This document shows, one piece after another, positions 27,491 to 37,943 of a stretch of 64,000 bases of DNA; within the stretch, counting starts at the first letter, position 1; each line of letters opens with the position of its first letter. A program made the translations under genes and the position numbers. Where the stretch lies: NCBI GenBank assembly GCA_023205875.1, contig CP060758.1:62001-126000 (forward strand). The letters are read 5' to 3'. This stretch comes from Chloropicon primus (taxonomy: Eukaryota; Chlorophyta; Chloropicophyceae; Chloropicales; Chloropicaceae). Under the pieces are notes generated by a model, which was not told where the DNA came from, ran no database searches, and was given only the letters and a program-made list of their open reading frames with translations.

Positions 27491-29161
27491 TCACGGCTTG
27501 ATAACGCTCGCCCTGTCGAGGGTCCCAGCGTGGACGCTCGGGTCCGTTCGGAGGACGTCCCGGGCCCGGGAGGGGAGGCACAGGTGCACGTACGCCGCGC
27601 CCTCGGCGTCGCCCAGGACGATCGCGGTCCAGGGGCACCGGGGAAACATCCCGGGGAAGACGCTCGCGGGGGGCTTGGCGAGCCCGAAATCGAGGTCCTG
27701 AAAGGGAAACTGCCAGCTCGTCACAAAACAGTCGTGGTAGCAAGGGAGGGAAGTCACCAGGGCCGGCAAAGTCTTGGCGATCGAGGTCTCCTGGCTCACC
27801 CCCCAGACCAGGTCCATGATGCCCTTGGACTTGCCCCCGCCGTCGAGGCCGGAGACGGCTCCCCGGACGGCGAGGGCGCACTCCGCGAGGGACATCTCCG
27901 GCTCGGCAGAAATCTCAACGGCAACCGCAGCGTTGCCAAAATAACGCTCGTTCAAGTTCTCCACCCTGTTCCTCGCCCTGAGATCGGCCGCGAAGAGCAT
28001 CCTGGACCGATTCTCTCGGTCGGTCCCCCTCAGGTGTCCCAACCTCTGCTGCAGCTTTCGCATCAGGATCCAGGCGTAGGCGACCGCGATGTCGTTCTTG
28101 GAGATCCTCTCCGCCCGGCCCTCGGCGCGGGCTTGGGCGGCCTGCCTCTCCTTGATCTCGCCCATCTGCTCCGGGCAGATCTTCACAACGACTGTAGCGA
28201 GCTTCCCGCCCTTCACGACCTCCCAGAGCAGCTTGAAGAGGTACCTGACGGATCCCCAGGTGCCAAGTGTCGTCGTCGACGACGACGACGGCGGTGGTGA
28301 CGATGGCGGGGCGCTCTCATGGCCTCCGCTCGGGGATCCCCCCTGGCCACCAAGAGGTCCTTGCGGGTGGACCCTCCTCCCCGATTGGAGCTTGCTCGTG
28401 GCGGCCGCGAGACTCGCTGCCGTCGACAGCTTTGCGTCCCTCAGCAGCGAGGACGGCAAACCGTCGTCGGCAGCGTCACCCCCCCCGCCGAGAGGAGCGT
28501 GAAAGGAATCGATCTCGTCCCTCGTGCATAGATCCGCGAGGGGCTGGTAGGTGAGCACCCTCCTGTCCGTGAACGGCTTGGCGTAGGGCTCTCCTTGGTA
28601 TTGGAGGGAGAGGGCCGCGAGGACCTGCGCCAAGGACCTGCCGTCGACAAGGGCGTGGGGCACCGTCACCCCCAGGACGGTTCCGCCGTCCAGCAAGTGC
28701 GTCAAGCGGAAGGAGAGGACGGGGTCCTTCCCCTTGTACACCCTCTTCAGGTCCATGGGGTTCACGTACGACGGCTTGGACGAGGCCTCCTCCGTTTCCA
28801 GGACCAGCGTGCCGCTCAACGCGCTCGACCTCCTCGTGCCCTTGCCGACGACCACACGGACGCCCGTGTTGTTGTGGCTCACGACATTGCCCGACGAGAA
28901 CCGGCCGGCGAGGACCGGGTAGTCCACCAGGACCGTCGCCAGGGCCTCCCTGAACCTCCCCTCGTCGATCCTGCTCTCGTACACGAACGCCCACGCGAGG
29001 ACCGCCTGCCTCGGCAAGGGATGCATGTCGATCGGCGTCAGCTCGGTCGCATCCTTGGCGGGACACGTCCCGAGAACCCCTCGACAGTACACCGTGAACT
29101 CCTCCGTCTTCCACCACTCCATCGTCCCGTCCCTTGCCGTCGCCATGCCGCGCTCCTCCAT
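27491..29161 (-). CDS. BAHD/HXXXD-type acyltransferase
   Basis: ATG at 29161, 556 residues, no introns. The catalytic motif is VPHALVDGRSL (His169, Asp173), the general base of the family, in a context typical of it (LTHLLDGGTVLGVTV before it). The second family motif DFGWG appears as DLDFGLAKP near residue 493. N-terminal LTPIDMHPLPRQAVLAWAF also fits (cf. LSxxD). A Ser/Pro/Gly-rich linker of about 60 residues (260-310) lies between the two halves. The family moves acyl groups from acyl-CoA to alcohols or amines in the cytosol. Acceptor unknown. Loss of the Trp and last Gly of DFGWG is seen in other members too. Confidence 0.87.
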   Translation of the reverse strand: MEERGMATARDGTMEWWKTEEFTVYCRGVLGTCPAKDATELTPIDMHPLPRQAVLAWAFVYESRIDEGRFREALATVLVDYPVLAGRFSSGNVVSHNNTGVRVVVGKGTRRSSALSGTLVLETEEASSKPSYVNPMDLKRVYKGKDPVLSFRLTHLLDGGTVLGVTVPHALVDGRSLAQVLAALSLQYQGEPYAKPFTDRRVLTYQPLADLCTRDEIDSFHAPLGGGGDAADDGLPSSLLRDAKLSTAASLAAATSKLQSGRRVHPQGPLGGQGGSPSGGHESAPPSSPPPSSSSTTTLGTWGSVRYLFKLLWEVVKGGKLATVVVKICPEQMGEIKERQAAQARAEGRAERISKNDIAVAYAWILMRKLQQRLGHLRGTDRENRSRMLFAADLRARNRVENLNERYFGNAAVAVEISAEPEMSLAECALAVRGAVSGLDGGGKSKGIMDLVWGVSQETSIAKTLPALVTSLPCYHDCFVTSWQFPFQDLDFGLAKPPASVFPGMFPRCPWTAIVLGDAEGAAYVHLCLPSRARDVLRTDPSVHAGTLDRASVIKP

Positions 29162-29641
29162 TCTGAACGCACCGACCGTAACGGTCGAGGGTGCACTCGT
29201 CCCAAGGGCAGCATCCTCTCTCGCGCGCGTCGAGGAGCAAGGCAGCCGAGGAGTTTTGGGACGAGGACGAGGGCTCTCCCCTGTTGTGGTGGCAATGTGT
29301 GCGTGCGTGTTCGTGCCTTACTTCTTGTCCTCCTCCTCCTCCTCCTCCTCCTCTTCCTCCTTCTCCCCTGTCGTCCTTCAACGGTGGAGGGCAATGGACG
29401 TACGCCGTGGGCCGGCCGCGCTCGGGCCCCGGGGTCGTGCTCAACAAATGTTTTGTCTATAATACAAAATAGAGGAGACAAAGTGAAGCAAAGGGTGTGA
29501 TAGCCCGAAGCTAAAGCCACGCTCCCCGCTTTGACTCGGAGCCCCAATCCCGAGACCCGAGACCCAATCCCGAGACCCGAAGACGCCGGCCGCTTCCGCC
29601 GCCTCCGTCCTCGGTCCGCTCTTTCTTCTTTCTTTCTACAA
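29162..29641. other. non-coding gap between BAHD gene 5' end and DRC1 3' end
   Basis: Contains a CTCCTCCTC run (29330-29367) and a short direct repeat of CCCGAGACCC (29550-29580). No gene seen. Confidence 0.45.
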
Positions 29642-31561
29642 TTACATGATCTTCGTGGGAGGAATCTGCAGGTCCTCGTTGATCTTGCTGTTCAGGTAGT
29701 TCTGCAGCAGCTTTTGAAGCTCGAGGTTCTCCTTCTGAAGGCTCTGCGTCTCGTTCAAGAGAGAGTTCCTCGACTGGAGCTCCTTGTAGTAGTCTTGCAG
29801 GTTGTTCTCCAAGGCGTTCCAGATGCGGAACATCTGGGGGCTGATCACGTTGGCCAGCCTTTCCCAGTAAATCTTGTCCTTGTCCACGTGCTGCCTCTGC
29901 CCGAGCCTGAACCCCTTGGCGCCCACCGAGGCGGCTGCCGATGCTGTGGCCGCGAGATTCGACTGGACGAAGAGCTTCAAGCGCTTCACGACCTCGCTGG
30001 CGTCCACGAGGGCCGAGCTCGTCTCGTCCTTCTGAAGGATCGCCATGAGAGCATCGAACCCGGGGCCGTCCGAAATCTCCAGGGCGTTCAGAATCTTTTT
30101 CGCGGCGTCCTCCTTGGACAGATCCTTCTGACTTGTCGGGGACCCGCCGCTCAAAAACTTTGACTCGCTGATAAGGAGCTCGAGCGTGGCCGTGAACTGA
30201 GGATCCCTCAGCTTCTCGTCGAGCTGCCTCGCCAAGGCATCCTCGTCCGAACTGCCCTTGTCGGACTCCTCCTCCTCCGCAATCTGCTCCTCCTTGGGGG
30301 ACTCGAAAAGCTCCTTGTCCGGGGCCACCCACTTCATGCCAAGCTGCTGCTCGTGAATGATCTTATCTGCTTGCAAGACCTTGTCCACGAACTTGGAGAC
30401 GATCTCCTGGTTCATGTTCCAGACCTCCTCGAACTTCCTCATGTCGGCCGCCTGGAAGTGCTTGTACTTGTTCTGAAGATCCTTGAACTGCTCCGTGATC
30501 CTCTTGTACTCCTCCGTGAGCTTCAGGTTCTCCTCCTGGAACTTCTTGTCGCTGTCCGCGTACCGGTTTTTCAGGTTCGAAAGCAAGTCCCTCTGCCTCG
30601 CAATCTTTCTCTTCTGCTGGTTGATAGTGCTCTGGTTCTCCTGGTCACGCTCCACCAGAACCCTGTAGTTGTACTCCAGCTTCTCCGTGTTCAGCTGGTA
30701 CGTCGCTCGCATCGCCTCCAGGTGCTGCTCCAAGTTCTGGATGTCCGTCTCCAGCCTGATCTTCAGAATGTTGTAGTCCTCGGCGTCAGCCTGCCTGAGC
30801 TTCTCGAGCTGCTGCTGGTACTGCTCCGCCCTCTCCTGCGCCGCCTCCATGTAGTGCTGCTCCATCTGGTTCCTCTTCTCGAACAAGTGAAGCATCTCGC
30901 CCTTGTGGTTCTCCACAATATCCTTCCTCTCCACCAGGAAGGCGTTCTCTATCTCCTCGAGCTCCTCCTGGTACGCCCTCTCCAGCTTCCTGAACTGCCC
31001 GCCCATGTTCGATATCAGCAGGTCAACATCCTCGGCGTACCGCTTCAGGGTCTTGGAATACTCGTCGTCCTTCTGCTTCAGCTCGGTCTTCAACTGGTCC
31101 AGGAGCTCGTCCTTGCTGTCGATCACGCTCTGCGTGGAGTCCTTCACCGCCTGAATCTCCTTGTACAGCTCCTGGGGGACGTTGAACTTGTAGAGCTCCC
31201 CCCAAGAAAGGGAGATGGAAGCATTCTCCCTCGCGCTCTTCTCCGCCTCGCGCAAGAGCTCCGCGCGAAGGGTCTGCCTCTGCTGCTCCTCATCGATTTG
31301 CCTCAGGTTCTCCCTGTTGTCGTTCACGACCCTAATGTCCGTCACCACGTCATTGCCGTCGAGCTTGAGCCTGTAGAGCCTCTTCCTGCTCTCCACTATC
31401 TGCTGCTTCCCTCTGCTCGTCTCCTTCTTCTCAATGTTTTCCTTCTTCGACACGCCTCCTTCTCCTTGGAGCTTGGCGTTGATACGCTCCTGGATGCGCC
31501 TCCGCCTGGCGAGGATGCGCTCCTCCCGCTCCGCTGCCGTTGATATGCGGTCGCCGTCCAT
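29642..31561 (-). CDS. DRC1: dynein regulatory complex subunit 1
   Basis: One frame from the ATG at 31561, 639 residues. N-terminal RILARRRRIQERI and later KLTEEYKRITEQFKDLQNK and IHEQQLGMKWVAPD match DRC1 (CCDC164) in animals and Chlamydomonas (PF2), where the equivalents are KLTEEYKRITEQFKDLQKK and IHTQQLGLPW. Nearly all of residues 20-430 is coiled coil; the C-terminus holds two further short helices and a leucine-rich coil. DRC1 is the base-plate scaffold of the nexin-dynein regulatory complex between axonemal doublets, so the organism carries the genes of a motile cilium. Confidence 0.94.
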   Translation of the reverse strand: MDGDRISTAAEREERILARRRRIQERINAKLQGEGGVSKKENIEKKETSRGKQQIVESRKRLYRLKLDGNDVVTDIRVVNDNRENLRQIDEEQQRQTLRAELLREAEKSARENASISLSWGELYKFNVPQELYKEIQAVKDSTQSVIDSKDELLDQLKTELKQKDDEYSKTLKRYAEDVDLLISNMGGQFRKLERAYQEELEEIENAFLVERKDIVENHKGEMLHLFEKRNQMEQHYMEAAQERAEQYQQQLEKLRQADAEDYNILKIRLETDIQNLEQHLEAMRATYQLNTEKLEYNYRVLVERDQENQSTINQQKRKIARQRDLLSNLKNRYADSDKKFQEENLKLTEEYKRITEQFKDLQNKYKHFQAADMRKFEEVWNMNQEIVSKFVDKVLQADKIIHEQQLGMKWVAPDKELFESPKEEQIAEEEESDKGSSDEDALARQLDEKLRDPQFTATLELLISESKFLSGGSPTSQKDLSKEDAAKKILNALEISDGPGFDALMAILQKDETSSALVDASEVVKRLKLFVQSNLAATASAAASVGAKGFRLGQRQHVDKDKIYWERLANVISPQMFRIWNALENNLQDYYKELQSRNSLLNETQSLQKENLELQKLLQNYLNSKINEDLQIPPTKIM

Positions 31562-32040
31562 CCTTCTTGACTTGGACTCCTCTCCCTTCTACACTCGTTT
31601 CTTTGCTCCTCTCTTGGACCAGCCTAGAGTCCCATCCCACGCGACACAAGATGTGATGTGATGTGATGTGTTGTCCCGGGTTCCAAGATGTCAATCTTTG
31701 GACAACCAAAAGACACTACTCGACTGAAGGCTCCACCACCTCGGTCCTTGACCTGTTGTGGATACAATGCACCGCCAAAGGTCGCGCCTTTGCCTTTGCC
31801 TTTGCCTCTGCAAAGCTTCTCGTGTGTCGTGCTTCTCGTGTCTCGTGTCGCTCGTCCAACGGCAAGGGCCTCTCCTCGTGATGGATGTAGATTTTCCATC
31901 TTGAGAGGAACCTTGGAAGAAATCAGTTTAGAGTCAAAGGAAAAAAAAAAGAAAAAGAGGTCTAATTCTAGTTCACATTTGAAGTGTTTTCCTTTTCCTC
32001 CTCCTCCAAGAGAGAAAGAGAAAGGGGCCGGCGTGAAGCG
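31562..32040. other. non-coding gap before DRC1
   Basis: GATGT repeats (31651-31671) and TTTGCC repeats (31789-31810), then an A-rich patch. No gene seen. It contains the DRC1 5' region and the 3' region of the next minus-strand gene. Confidence 0.45.
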
Positions 32041-34161
32041 TTAGGTTAGGGATTCTGTGGACTCCTCGTTGGAGGAGGAGGACTCGAAGATGTCCACAGC
32101 GTCCTGGAACATCCTGGACTCGTCCTTCTCCGGGAACTTCCTCGGACCACCCCTTTGCTGGAGCCTCTTGTCCCTTCTCTTCTTGGGACGGACCTGGAAA
32201 GCGCTCTCCGTTTTCTTCATCATTTTATCAAAGTTGTCCATGTGCTCCTTGTCGCTCTTCTTGTAACCCAAGAGCTGCCTTATCCAGACGGCCTGCTCCC
32301 CGATCTTGGACAAGTCGACCTCGACGCTCTCCCCGTCGATGGAGAACTGGATGAGGGCGTCTTCGGGCAGGTCCGGCAAGAAGTCTTCCTCGCACTGCGG
32401 CTTGAAGGTCGCGTACTGGTCTCGCTCCACCACGGCCTCCGCGGTGTCCCCTCGGAGCAGGAAATCCAACATTGTCTCCTCCTCCGCGCCCCCGGCCTCC
32501 TCGTCCTCCCGCTTCACGATCATGTCCTCCACCCTCTCCACGCCCAAGGTTTCCTCCAACCTCGCCAGGTCCAGCCTCTCCTCCGCGGGGAGGCTCGCCT
32601 GGTCCTGCTTGAAGCTCAGGTTCCTCCTCAGGTGCTTCGCCAGCTGCACTCGGATGCTCCTGTCGCACAAAAACGCGATGGATTTCTCGAGGAGGTCCGC
32701 CTTGCGGTTGCTCTGCACCTGGAGCTCGTTGATCTCCTCGATGTCGACCTGCTTTGACTTGAGCTTCTTCTCGAGGTCGAACAAGACTTTGCTCATGATC
32801 ATGGGCTTGTACCTCGCGATGAAAGTCCCGGTCTCCTTGTAGTTCACAATCTCTATCCCGTCGACCTCGTCCTGGATCGCCCTCGCCATGTGGGCCAGGT
32901 AATTGCTCAGGACAAACTCGCTGTTGAACTGCTCCTTGAGGTACCAAGTGACCCGGGCCCTCTCCATGGACTGCTGCTCCTGGTCGTGGATCATCCGAAT
33001 GGTCGAGCTGAACATGGCCTTCTCGAGAATTCTCTGCTCGGCCGGCTTCAGCTCGGGAGGGTTCTCGTACTCGAGCCACTCGGCCCTGCCGCCGTCCTCC
33101 GCCGAGGGGCCCGCACTCGAGGAGCTTGAACCCACGCCGTCGCTTCCTGCTTCCCACTCCTCCGCATCCACGAGGGTGCTCTCGATCTCCTCTACCTCTA
33201 ACGAAGAAGGTCTCGCGCTCACCGAGTTTTTCCAAGGGTGGTCCTGCATGGCGTCGAGCCTCGCCCGGAGTTCCCTCGTCCTCTCGTCTCCCTCGACCTC
33301 CTCTTCCGTCCTCTCCATTTCGAAAAGGCTCGCCGTCTCATCGTCGATGACGAAACTCCCTCCCGAGGGCATGTCCAACCCCCCCTTCTCCTCCGCCACC
33401 CCCGCGTCCTCCTTCTCCTCCGCCCAGCCCAAGTTCTTCACCACGCCTTGGATGTTGGTCGGCTTCCCCCCCTTTGCGATGTAAGCGAACCCGCTCCTTT
33501 CGAGTTGCTGCTCTAAATTCCTCAGATTCTCTGGGCTCTCCAGGGAACTCGCGCCGAAGGCCTCGTCCAAGTCCCCCAGAGCCTCCAGGTCGCCCTCCCC
33601 CAGCTCGTCCGCGAAGAGGCTCCCCCCCTCCAAGTCCGGCAGGAGGTTCTGCAACCTTTTCAGCTCACGCGTCGCTTTCGAGTACTTGTGCCACGTCCGG
33701 CCCTTCTTCCTCGCGGCGGTTTCGCTTCCCTCGCTCCTCCACGACTCGCTTCGGGGCGCGCTGCCAGGCGACTCGCTCGAGTCCCCTTCCCCAGTCGTCT
33801 CGCCCTCCGACATGCTGATGCCCAGACCTTCCGCATCTTCAACGTTCCGCTCGACCTCCTGCTCACCCCACAGCCCCGCCACGTCGTCCAAGAAAAAGTC
33901 CTCACCCTCTCCGCTGTCGCCTTCGCGGCCGACCCCTTCCTCCGCCTCGCCCTCCCCCGACGACGACGACGACGCCCTGCACCCCCACGTGCCTCTCCTC
34001 CTCCAGCCACCTTCCCCCCTCGCGGTCCTCCGATCCTTGTCCGCCTGTCTCGCGCACTCCCTGCGCCTCGGCAGCGAAGCCTTCGCCGTCCTCTCGCTCG
34101 ACCCGCCGTGCCTCACCCCTCCGACAACCTTGGCGCCTCGTGCCCTCGCCGTGGTCCTCAT
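32041..34161 (-). CDS. acidic protein with plastid-type N-terminus, unrecognised
   Basis: ATG at 34161, 706 residues, intronless. The first ~60 residues are Arg/Gly/Ser-rich and nearly free of acids (MRTTARARGAKVVGGVRHGG), compatible with a transit peptide. Residues 65-370 are acidic and low complexity with short conserved-looking islands (RTWHKYSKATRELKRLQNLL, SGFAYIAKGGKPTNIQGVV). The C-terminal half looks folded: EQRILEKAMFSSTIRMIHDQ, EFVLSNYLAHMARAIQDEVD, IVNYKETGTFIARYKPMIMS, then a basic tail KKRRDKRLQQRGGPRKFPEK. No family is recognised. The upstream motif GCGTCTCCAGGGCTTTCC lies about 85-105 bases before the ATG. Confidence 0.65.
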   Translation of the reverse strand: MRTTARARGAKVVGGVRHGGSSERTAKASLPRRRECARQADKDRRTARGEGGWRRRGTWGCRASSSSSGEGEAEEGVGREGDSGEGEDFFLDDVAGLWGEQEVERNVEDAEGLGISMSEGETTGEGDSSESPGSAPRSESWRSEGSETAARKKGRTWHKYSKATRELKRLQNLLPDLEGGSLFADELGEGDLEALGDLDEAFGASSLESPENLRNLEQQLERSGFAYIAKGGKPTNIQGVVKNLGWAEEKEDAGVAEEKGGLDMPSGGSFVIDDETASLFEMERTEEEVEGDERTRELRARLDAMQDHPWKNSVSARPSSLEVEEIESTLVDAEEWEAGSDGVGSSSSSAGPSAEDGGRAEWLEYENPPELKPAEQRILEKAMFSSTIRMIHDQEQQSMERARVTWYLKEQFNSEFVLSNYLAHMARAIQDEVDGIEIVNYKETGTFIARYKPMIMSKVLFDLEKKLKSKQVDIEEINELQVQSNRKADLLEKSIAFLCDRSIRVQLAKHLRRNLSFKQDQASLPAEERLDLARLEETLGVERVEDMIVKREDEEAGGAEEETMLDFLLRGDTAEAVVERDQYATFKPQCEEDFLPDLPEDALIQFSIDGESVEVDLSKIGEQAVWIRQLLGYKKSDKEHMDNFDKMMKKTESAFQVRPKKRRDKRLQQRGGPRKFPEKDESRMFQDAVDIFESSSSNEESTESLT

Positions 34162-34683
34162 CCCGTTCGTTCACCCCAGCAGCAACGCAATGGTCTCGCC
34201 CTTCTTGCCAAGGCCTCCGGTCGCCAAACGGGCCAAGTGAATGGTCTATGGAAAGCCCTGGAGACGCAGCTTGACCTGGTTGCGCTTCTGACAAAATTCT
34301 TCCAGCGCTTCGTTCGGCGTTCCTCGCTGGTTCCTGGATCAGGTGCACTTTTTGCCCCTCCTTCTGCCGCCTTTCTGAGCCTCTAGAAATGGATGAGGCT
34401 AGGGAGCGAGAGAGCGAGGGGAGGAGAGGCCGGAGAGGAGAGGCCGTCACATCACGGGGCAGGGCAGGAGGACCGGACGGGGGGGGTGGATTGGGGGGGT
34501 GCAAGCCCGTGGAATTTGTTCCGAAGACGGGTTGGGTGGGGAGCGGAGAGGAAGGAGGACGGATTGGATGTGGATGCAAGCCCGTGGAAGAGGAGAAAGA
34601 GGAGCGTGGTCTTGGTTTGGTGGACAATCGATTCCGAATCTTGTGCCTCCGTTGTGCTGCTATGGTATTACAAAGCCGAGTTC
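34162..34683. other. non-coding gap
   Basis: On the minus strand GTCTCCAGGGCTTTCCATAG (34265-34246) is one of the shared 5' motifs. The rest is purine-rich with two copies of GCAAGCCCGTGGAA (34501 and 34574). No gene seen. Confidence 0.45.
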
Positions 34684-35832
34684 TCAATTGCTGTAGCTCA
34701 AGAGCTTGTGAAGGTTGGAGAGGGTGAAGTGCGGCGCAACCCCAAAGGCGTCCAGTCCGTGGGCGTTCAGTATCTGTTCGATGTCCTTGTTCAATAAAAA
34801 TACAGCGTAGGCAAACCTCGTCCTCTCCCTCTCCACACCCACGTGGTCAATGTACAATGGAAACTTGATGGTTTCCGCCACCGAGGGGGCGCCCCCCTTT
34901 CCGCCTCCCTGCTTGGAGGAGCCGCCCCCCCCCGCGCCGCCCCCGAGCCCCTTGGAGGGGACCACGTCGCAGATGTAGCTCCTGGAGTTCACAGGCTTCA
35001 CTGGGTACCGCAGGGGGATGTCAAAGTACGCCGAGAGGAGCTGCAGGATGTGCGCAACGTACCCCAGGGCCGTTGCGAGCTTCTCCGCGTGGTTCCCGTT
35101 CTCCTGGTCGAGCATAGCCTCCTTATTCTTTTTGATCACGCTGGAGTCCAGCTCCAGCCCGCAGATGCTGATGTTCCTCTGCCGCCTCATGTCGCTGCCC
35201 GGGCTCTGGTACCCCCCTCCGCCGTTCAAGTCGCTGGCCCCCCTGTGGTACGAGCTCGTCGAGGCCCCGCCCTCCCTCGCCGGCGAGGCTGGCGGGCTCC
35301 TGAGGGCATCAATCGTGGAAAGGGAGAAGATGTGTGCCACGCCCTGAGCCAGCTCCCAGCGCCGGAAGGTGAGGTTCTGCTGAATTATGCTGAGTCGATT
35401 GAAAGTCGTGTTGTACATGACGTCCGTGGCCTCAGCGAGGCGGACCCTCGCCGTCTCGATGCCTTCCATGGCCCTGAGAACCTTCGCTTTCTTCGCCGCG
35501 AGCTCGGCCCTCTGCTGCGACACCTTCCGCCTCCCCTCCACCAGCTTCAGCTCCACCACACGCCTCGCCGCAGTCGCTTCCAGCAGCCTCTTCTTCGCCG
35601 CGTCCACCTCCACTGCATTACCCCTGCTGGACGACGACGAATACTCCGCCGTCTCCTCGGGCGGCAAGGTCTCTGCAAGCTTGGCAAATATTCCAGCCTT
35701 CCTGGCGCTGCAGTCGTCATAAAGCGCCAGCTGGTCCCTGATCCCATTCAAGCGATCGACCGTCTCCCTCCGCGCGGCAGTCCACTCGCTCTCCACGGAC
35801 GGCGACGAGATCACGCCTCTGTCTGTGTTCAT
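34684..35832 (-). CDS. UVRAG: UVRAG/VPS38-like subunit of PI3-kinase complex II
   Basis: The first in-frame ATG is at 35832, giving 382 residues; the frame is open further upstream without an ATG. A coiled coil spans about residues 55-180. The C-terminal domain has the UVRAG/VPS38 signature: EKLATALGYVAHILQLLSAY, FDIPLRYPVKPVNSRSYI, then KFPLYIDHVG, RTRFAYAVFLLNKDIEQIL and APHFTLSNLHKLL. It joins VPS34, VPS15 and Beclin/ATG6 to make PI3P on endosomes. Poly-Gly/Ser inserts interrupt the conserved blocks. PTEN is the other phosphoinositide enzyme in the window, but the two genes are 34 kb apart. Confidence 0.88.
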   Translation of the reverse strand: MNTDRGVISSPSVESEWTAARRETVDRLNGIRDQLALYDDCSARKAGIFAKLAETLPPEETAEYSSSSSRGNAVEVDAAKKRLLEATAARRVVELKLVEGRRKVSQQRAELAAKKAKVLRAMEGIETARVRLAEATDVMYNTTFNRLSIIQQNLTFRRWELAQGVAHIFSLSTIDALRSPPASPAREGGASTSSYHRGASDLNGGGGYQSPGSDMRRQRNISICGLELDSSVIKKNKEAMLDQENGNHAEKLATALGYVAHILQLLSAYFDIPLRYPVKPVNSRSYICDVVPSKGLGGGAGGGGSSKQGGGKGGAPSVAETIKFPLYIDHVGVERERTRFAYAVFLLNKDIEQILNAHGLDAFGVAPHFTLSNLHKLLSYSN

Positions 35833-36721
35833 GGTCTCTCCCTCTTCCAAGGAGAGGAGTCGGTCGTCTTCCGCTGTCCCCTCTCTTCCGTTCTGGGCAA
35901 CAGAACGCGGCGGGCGTTGCTCGGCCTCGCAATGGATTCCCTCGTGCCCCCCAACCCCCTCCTCGCGCGCCTCGTCCTCTCCCTCCCTCCTCCGCCCGAT
36001 GCGAACCCTTCCTCCTCCTTCCTCCTTCACCTCCCCCGCTCGGGCTTTCCCATCTCAATCCCAGGAACGAGGGCGAGGAGAGGCAAGGTGATGGATGGAT
36101 GGTTGGGGAGGGGAGGACAGGGCAGGGGAGGGCAGGGAAGTGATCTCTCTCTCTCTCTCTCTTTCATTCACACACACACTATGTGGATCCCTATCCCTCA
36201 GCCTTGCCGTGCTCAAGGTTTTGATCAAGAGGAGGGAGGGAGGGCTTGGCTTCCCTGGAGAAGGAGGGAAGCAGACGGTCCCCGTGCTCAGCAACGCAGG
36301 GAGAGGGGGATCACGTCCCTCTCCATGTATGTGTGTGTGTGTGTGTGCGCGTGCGTGCGTGTGGAGAATGGTGAAGGGCCAACACTGATGGTGATGGTGA
36401 TGGTGAAGAGGAATCGGGCAAGTCTCACCAGACTGGTCGGACTCGAGCAACAAGACAACCTCCTGGTTTTGTTCTCTTGTCCACCTGATCCTGCCTCCTT
36501 GCATGAAGAGCGGAAACAACACGTTCCATAAGCCGGTAAAAAGAAGAAGAAGTGGATAGGTAGGTAGGTAGGCATAAACCACCACACATTACCACTCCTC
36601 TCCCCAACCATCATGCCCCCTCCCTCCTCATCCATCATGCCTCCTCCTCATCCATCATGATTGAGCGCCAGGTGGATTCCGATTTTCACTTTTTGGATAG
36701 AGTCGCTCTCGCCTCTCCGCG
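35833..36721. other. bidirectional 5' region between UVRAG and Z-ISO
   Basis: Holds TC repeats (36142-36163), TG repeats (36331-36350), GGTGATGGTGATGG and GTAGG repeats. The frame before UVRAG is open to about 36030 and might hide upstream coding sequence, but lacks an ATG. No other gene is seen. Confidence 0.4.
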
Positions 36722-37943
36722 ATGAGGGTTAGCAGGACAACCTTGAGGCCTCGAGGGGTGAAGCAGAGCGCGCGAGCGAGCGCATCCTCCTCCTCCTCCT
36801 CCTCCTCCTCCTCCCCCTCGGCTCCTCCTCCCCTCCACCGCGTCGAGCGGAGGAAAGGCTTGCGACTGCAAGCGACGGAAAGAGCTGGTGATGGCGTTGT
36901 TGATGCTGATGGCACCAGGACGAGGAGGGGTACCTCGCTCGAGGTGAGCGGGGGGGAAGAATCGGCGATGTTCGAATGGAGTGAGGAGAGTCCGCGGAGC
37001 TGGTTCGCGTTCTTCTCGCTCCTCGCGGTGGTCTTCGCCGGCCTCTACGTGGCTTGGATAGATCCGGACTCTGGTATGGGGACGCCTTTCGTGGATGCAG
37101 TGGAGAGCATCTCAAGCAATCACGAGGTGAGTCGTCTCGGGTTCTCGGTATTGTTCGACATGGGACTGACGATGCTTTACTTGGCTCCTCTCGTGTCCTC
37201 CCAGCTTGTGATGATGATCTTGCTCGTGATCTTTGGAGTGGCACACAGCGGCCTCGCTGCGCTGAGGCCTGCGGGAGAGAAGCTGGTTGGGGAGCGGGCC
37301 TACAGGGTGGGGTTTGCCCTCGTCAGTCTGCCTCTGGCCTTGACGACGGTGATGTACTTCATAAATCATCGGTACTCCGGGATTCCGTTGTACGACCTGA
37401 GGGACGTTCCTGGCGTCCACGAGACGGTCTGGTTGCTTTCGTTCGCCTCCTTCTTCTTCCTTTATCCATCCACCTTTAACATTCTTGAAGTGGCCGCGGT
37501 GGACGTGCCCAAGGTTCACTTGTGGGAGACCGGCGTCATTCGAATCACGAGGCACCCTCAGGTAGGATGATCCCGCATTGCGCGAGGACTCTTCGTCCGC
37601 GCCGCTTTCGCTCCAGGCACTGATGAACGTTTTTTTGCTCCTCTCTAACGTTTCGCAGATGGTGGGGCAGGTTTTATGGTCTCTGGCGCATTGCCTCTGG
37701 ATGGGGAACTCGTTTGCGTGGGTCACCTCGTTTGGACTGTGCGCCTACCACCTGTTTGGCTGCTGGCACGGAGACCGGAGACTCCAAAGCAAGTTCGGGC
37801 CTCGTGCTTCTGTCGCGACTGGGCTCGAGGCATTGCATCGGCAATTGAATCACAATCCATTGGGATGGACATGCATGTGCGTTGTGTCTCTCGAAGAGGG
37901 AGGTCAACTTTCCTTCGCAATCATCAGAAATTTCAAAACATGA
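36722..37943 (+). CDS. Z-ISO: 15-cis-zeta-carotene isomerase
   Basis: Exons 36722-37126, 37205-37561 and 37659-37943 give 348 residues. A Ser-rich transit-type N-terminus is followed by the NnrU-like membrane domain: VMMILLVIFGVAHSGLAALR, GERAYRVGFALVSLPLALTT, VMYFINHRYSGIPLYDLR, VPGVHETVWLLSFASFFFLY, HLWETGVIRITRHPQ joined to MVGQVLWSLAHCLWMGNSF, and FGCWHGDRRL. The two heme-ligand-type histidines and HPQMVGQ agree with plant Z-ISO, which isomerises the 15-cis bond of zeta-carotene in carotenoid synthesis. Intron 1 (37127-37204, GTGAGT...CCCAG) is 78 nt, a multiple of three without stops, so retention would keep the frame. The last ~45 residues after WHGDRRL do not resemble the family end (RTS..PF.A), so the 3' exon structure may be incomplete. 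Confidence 0.9.
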
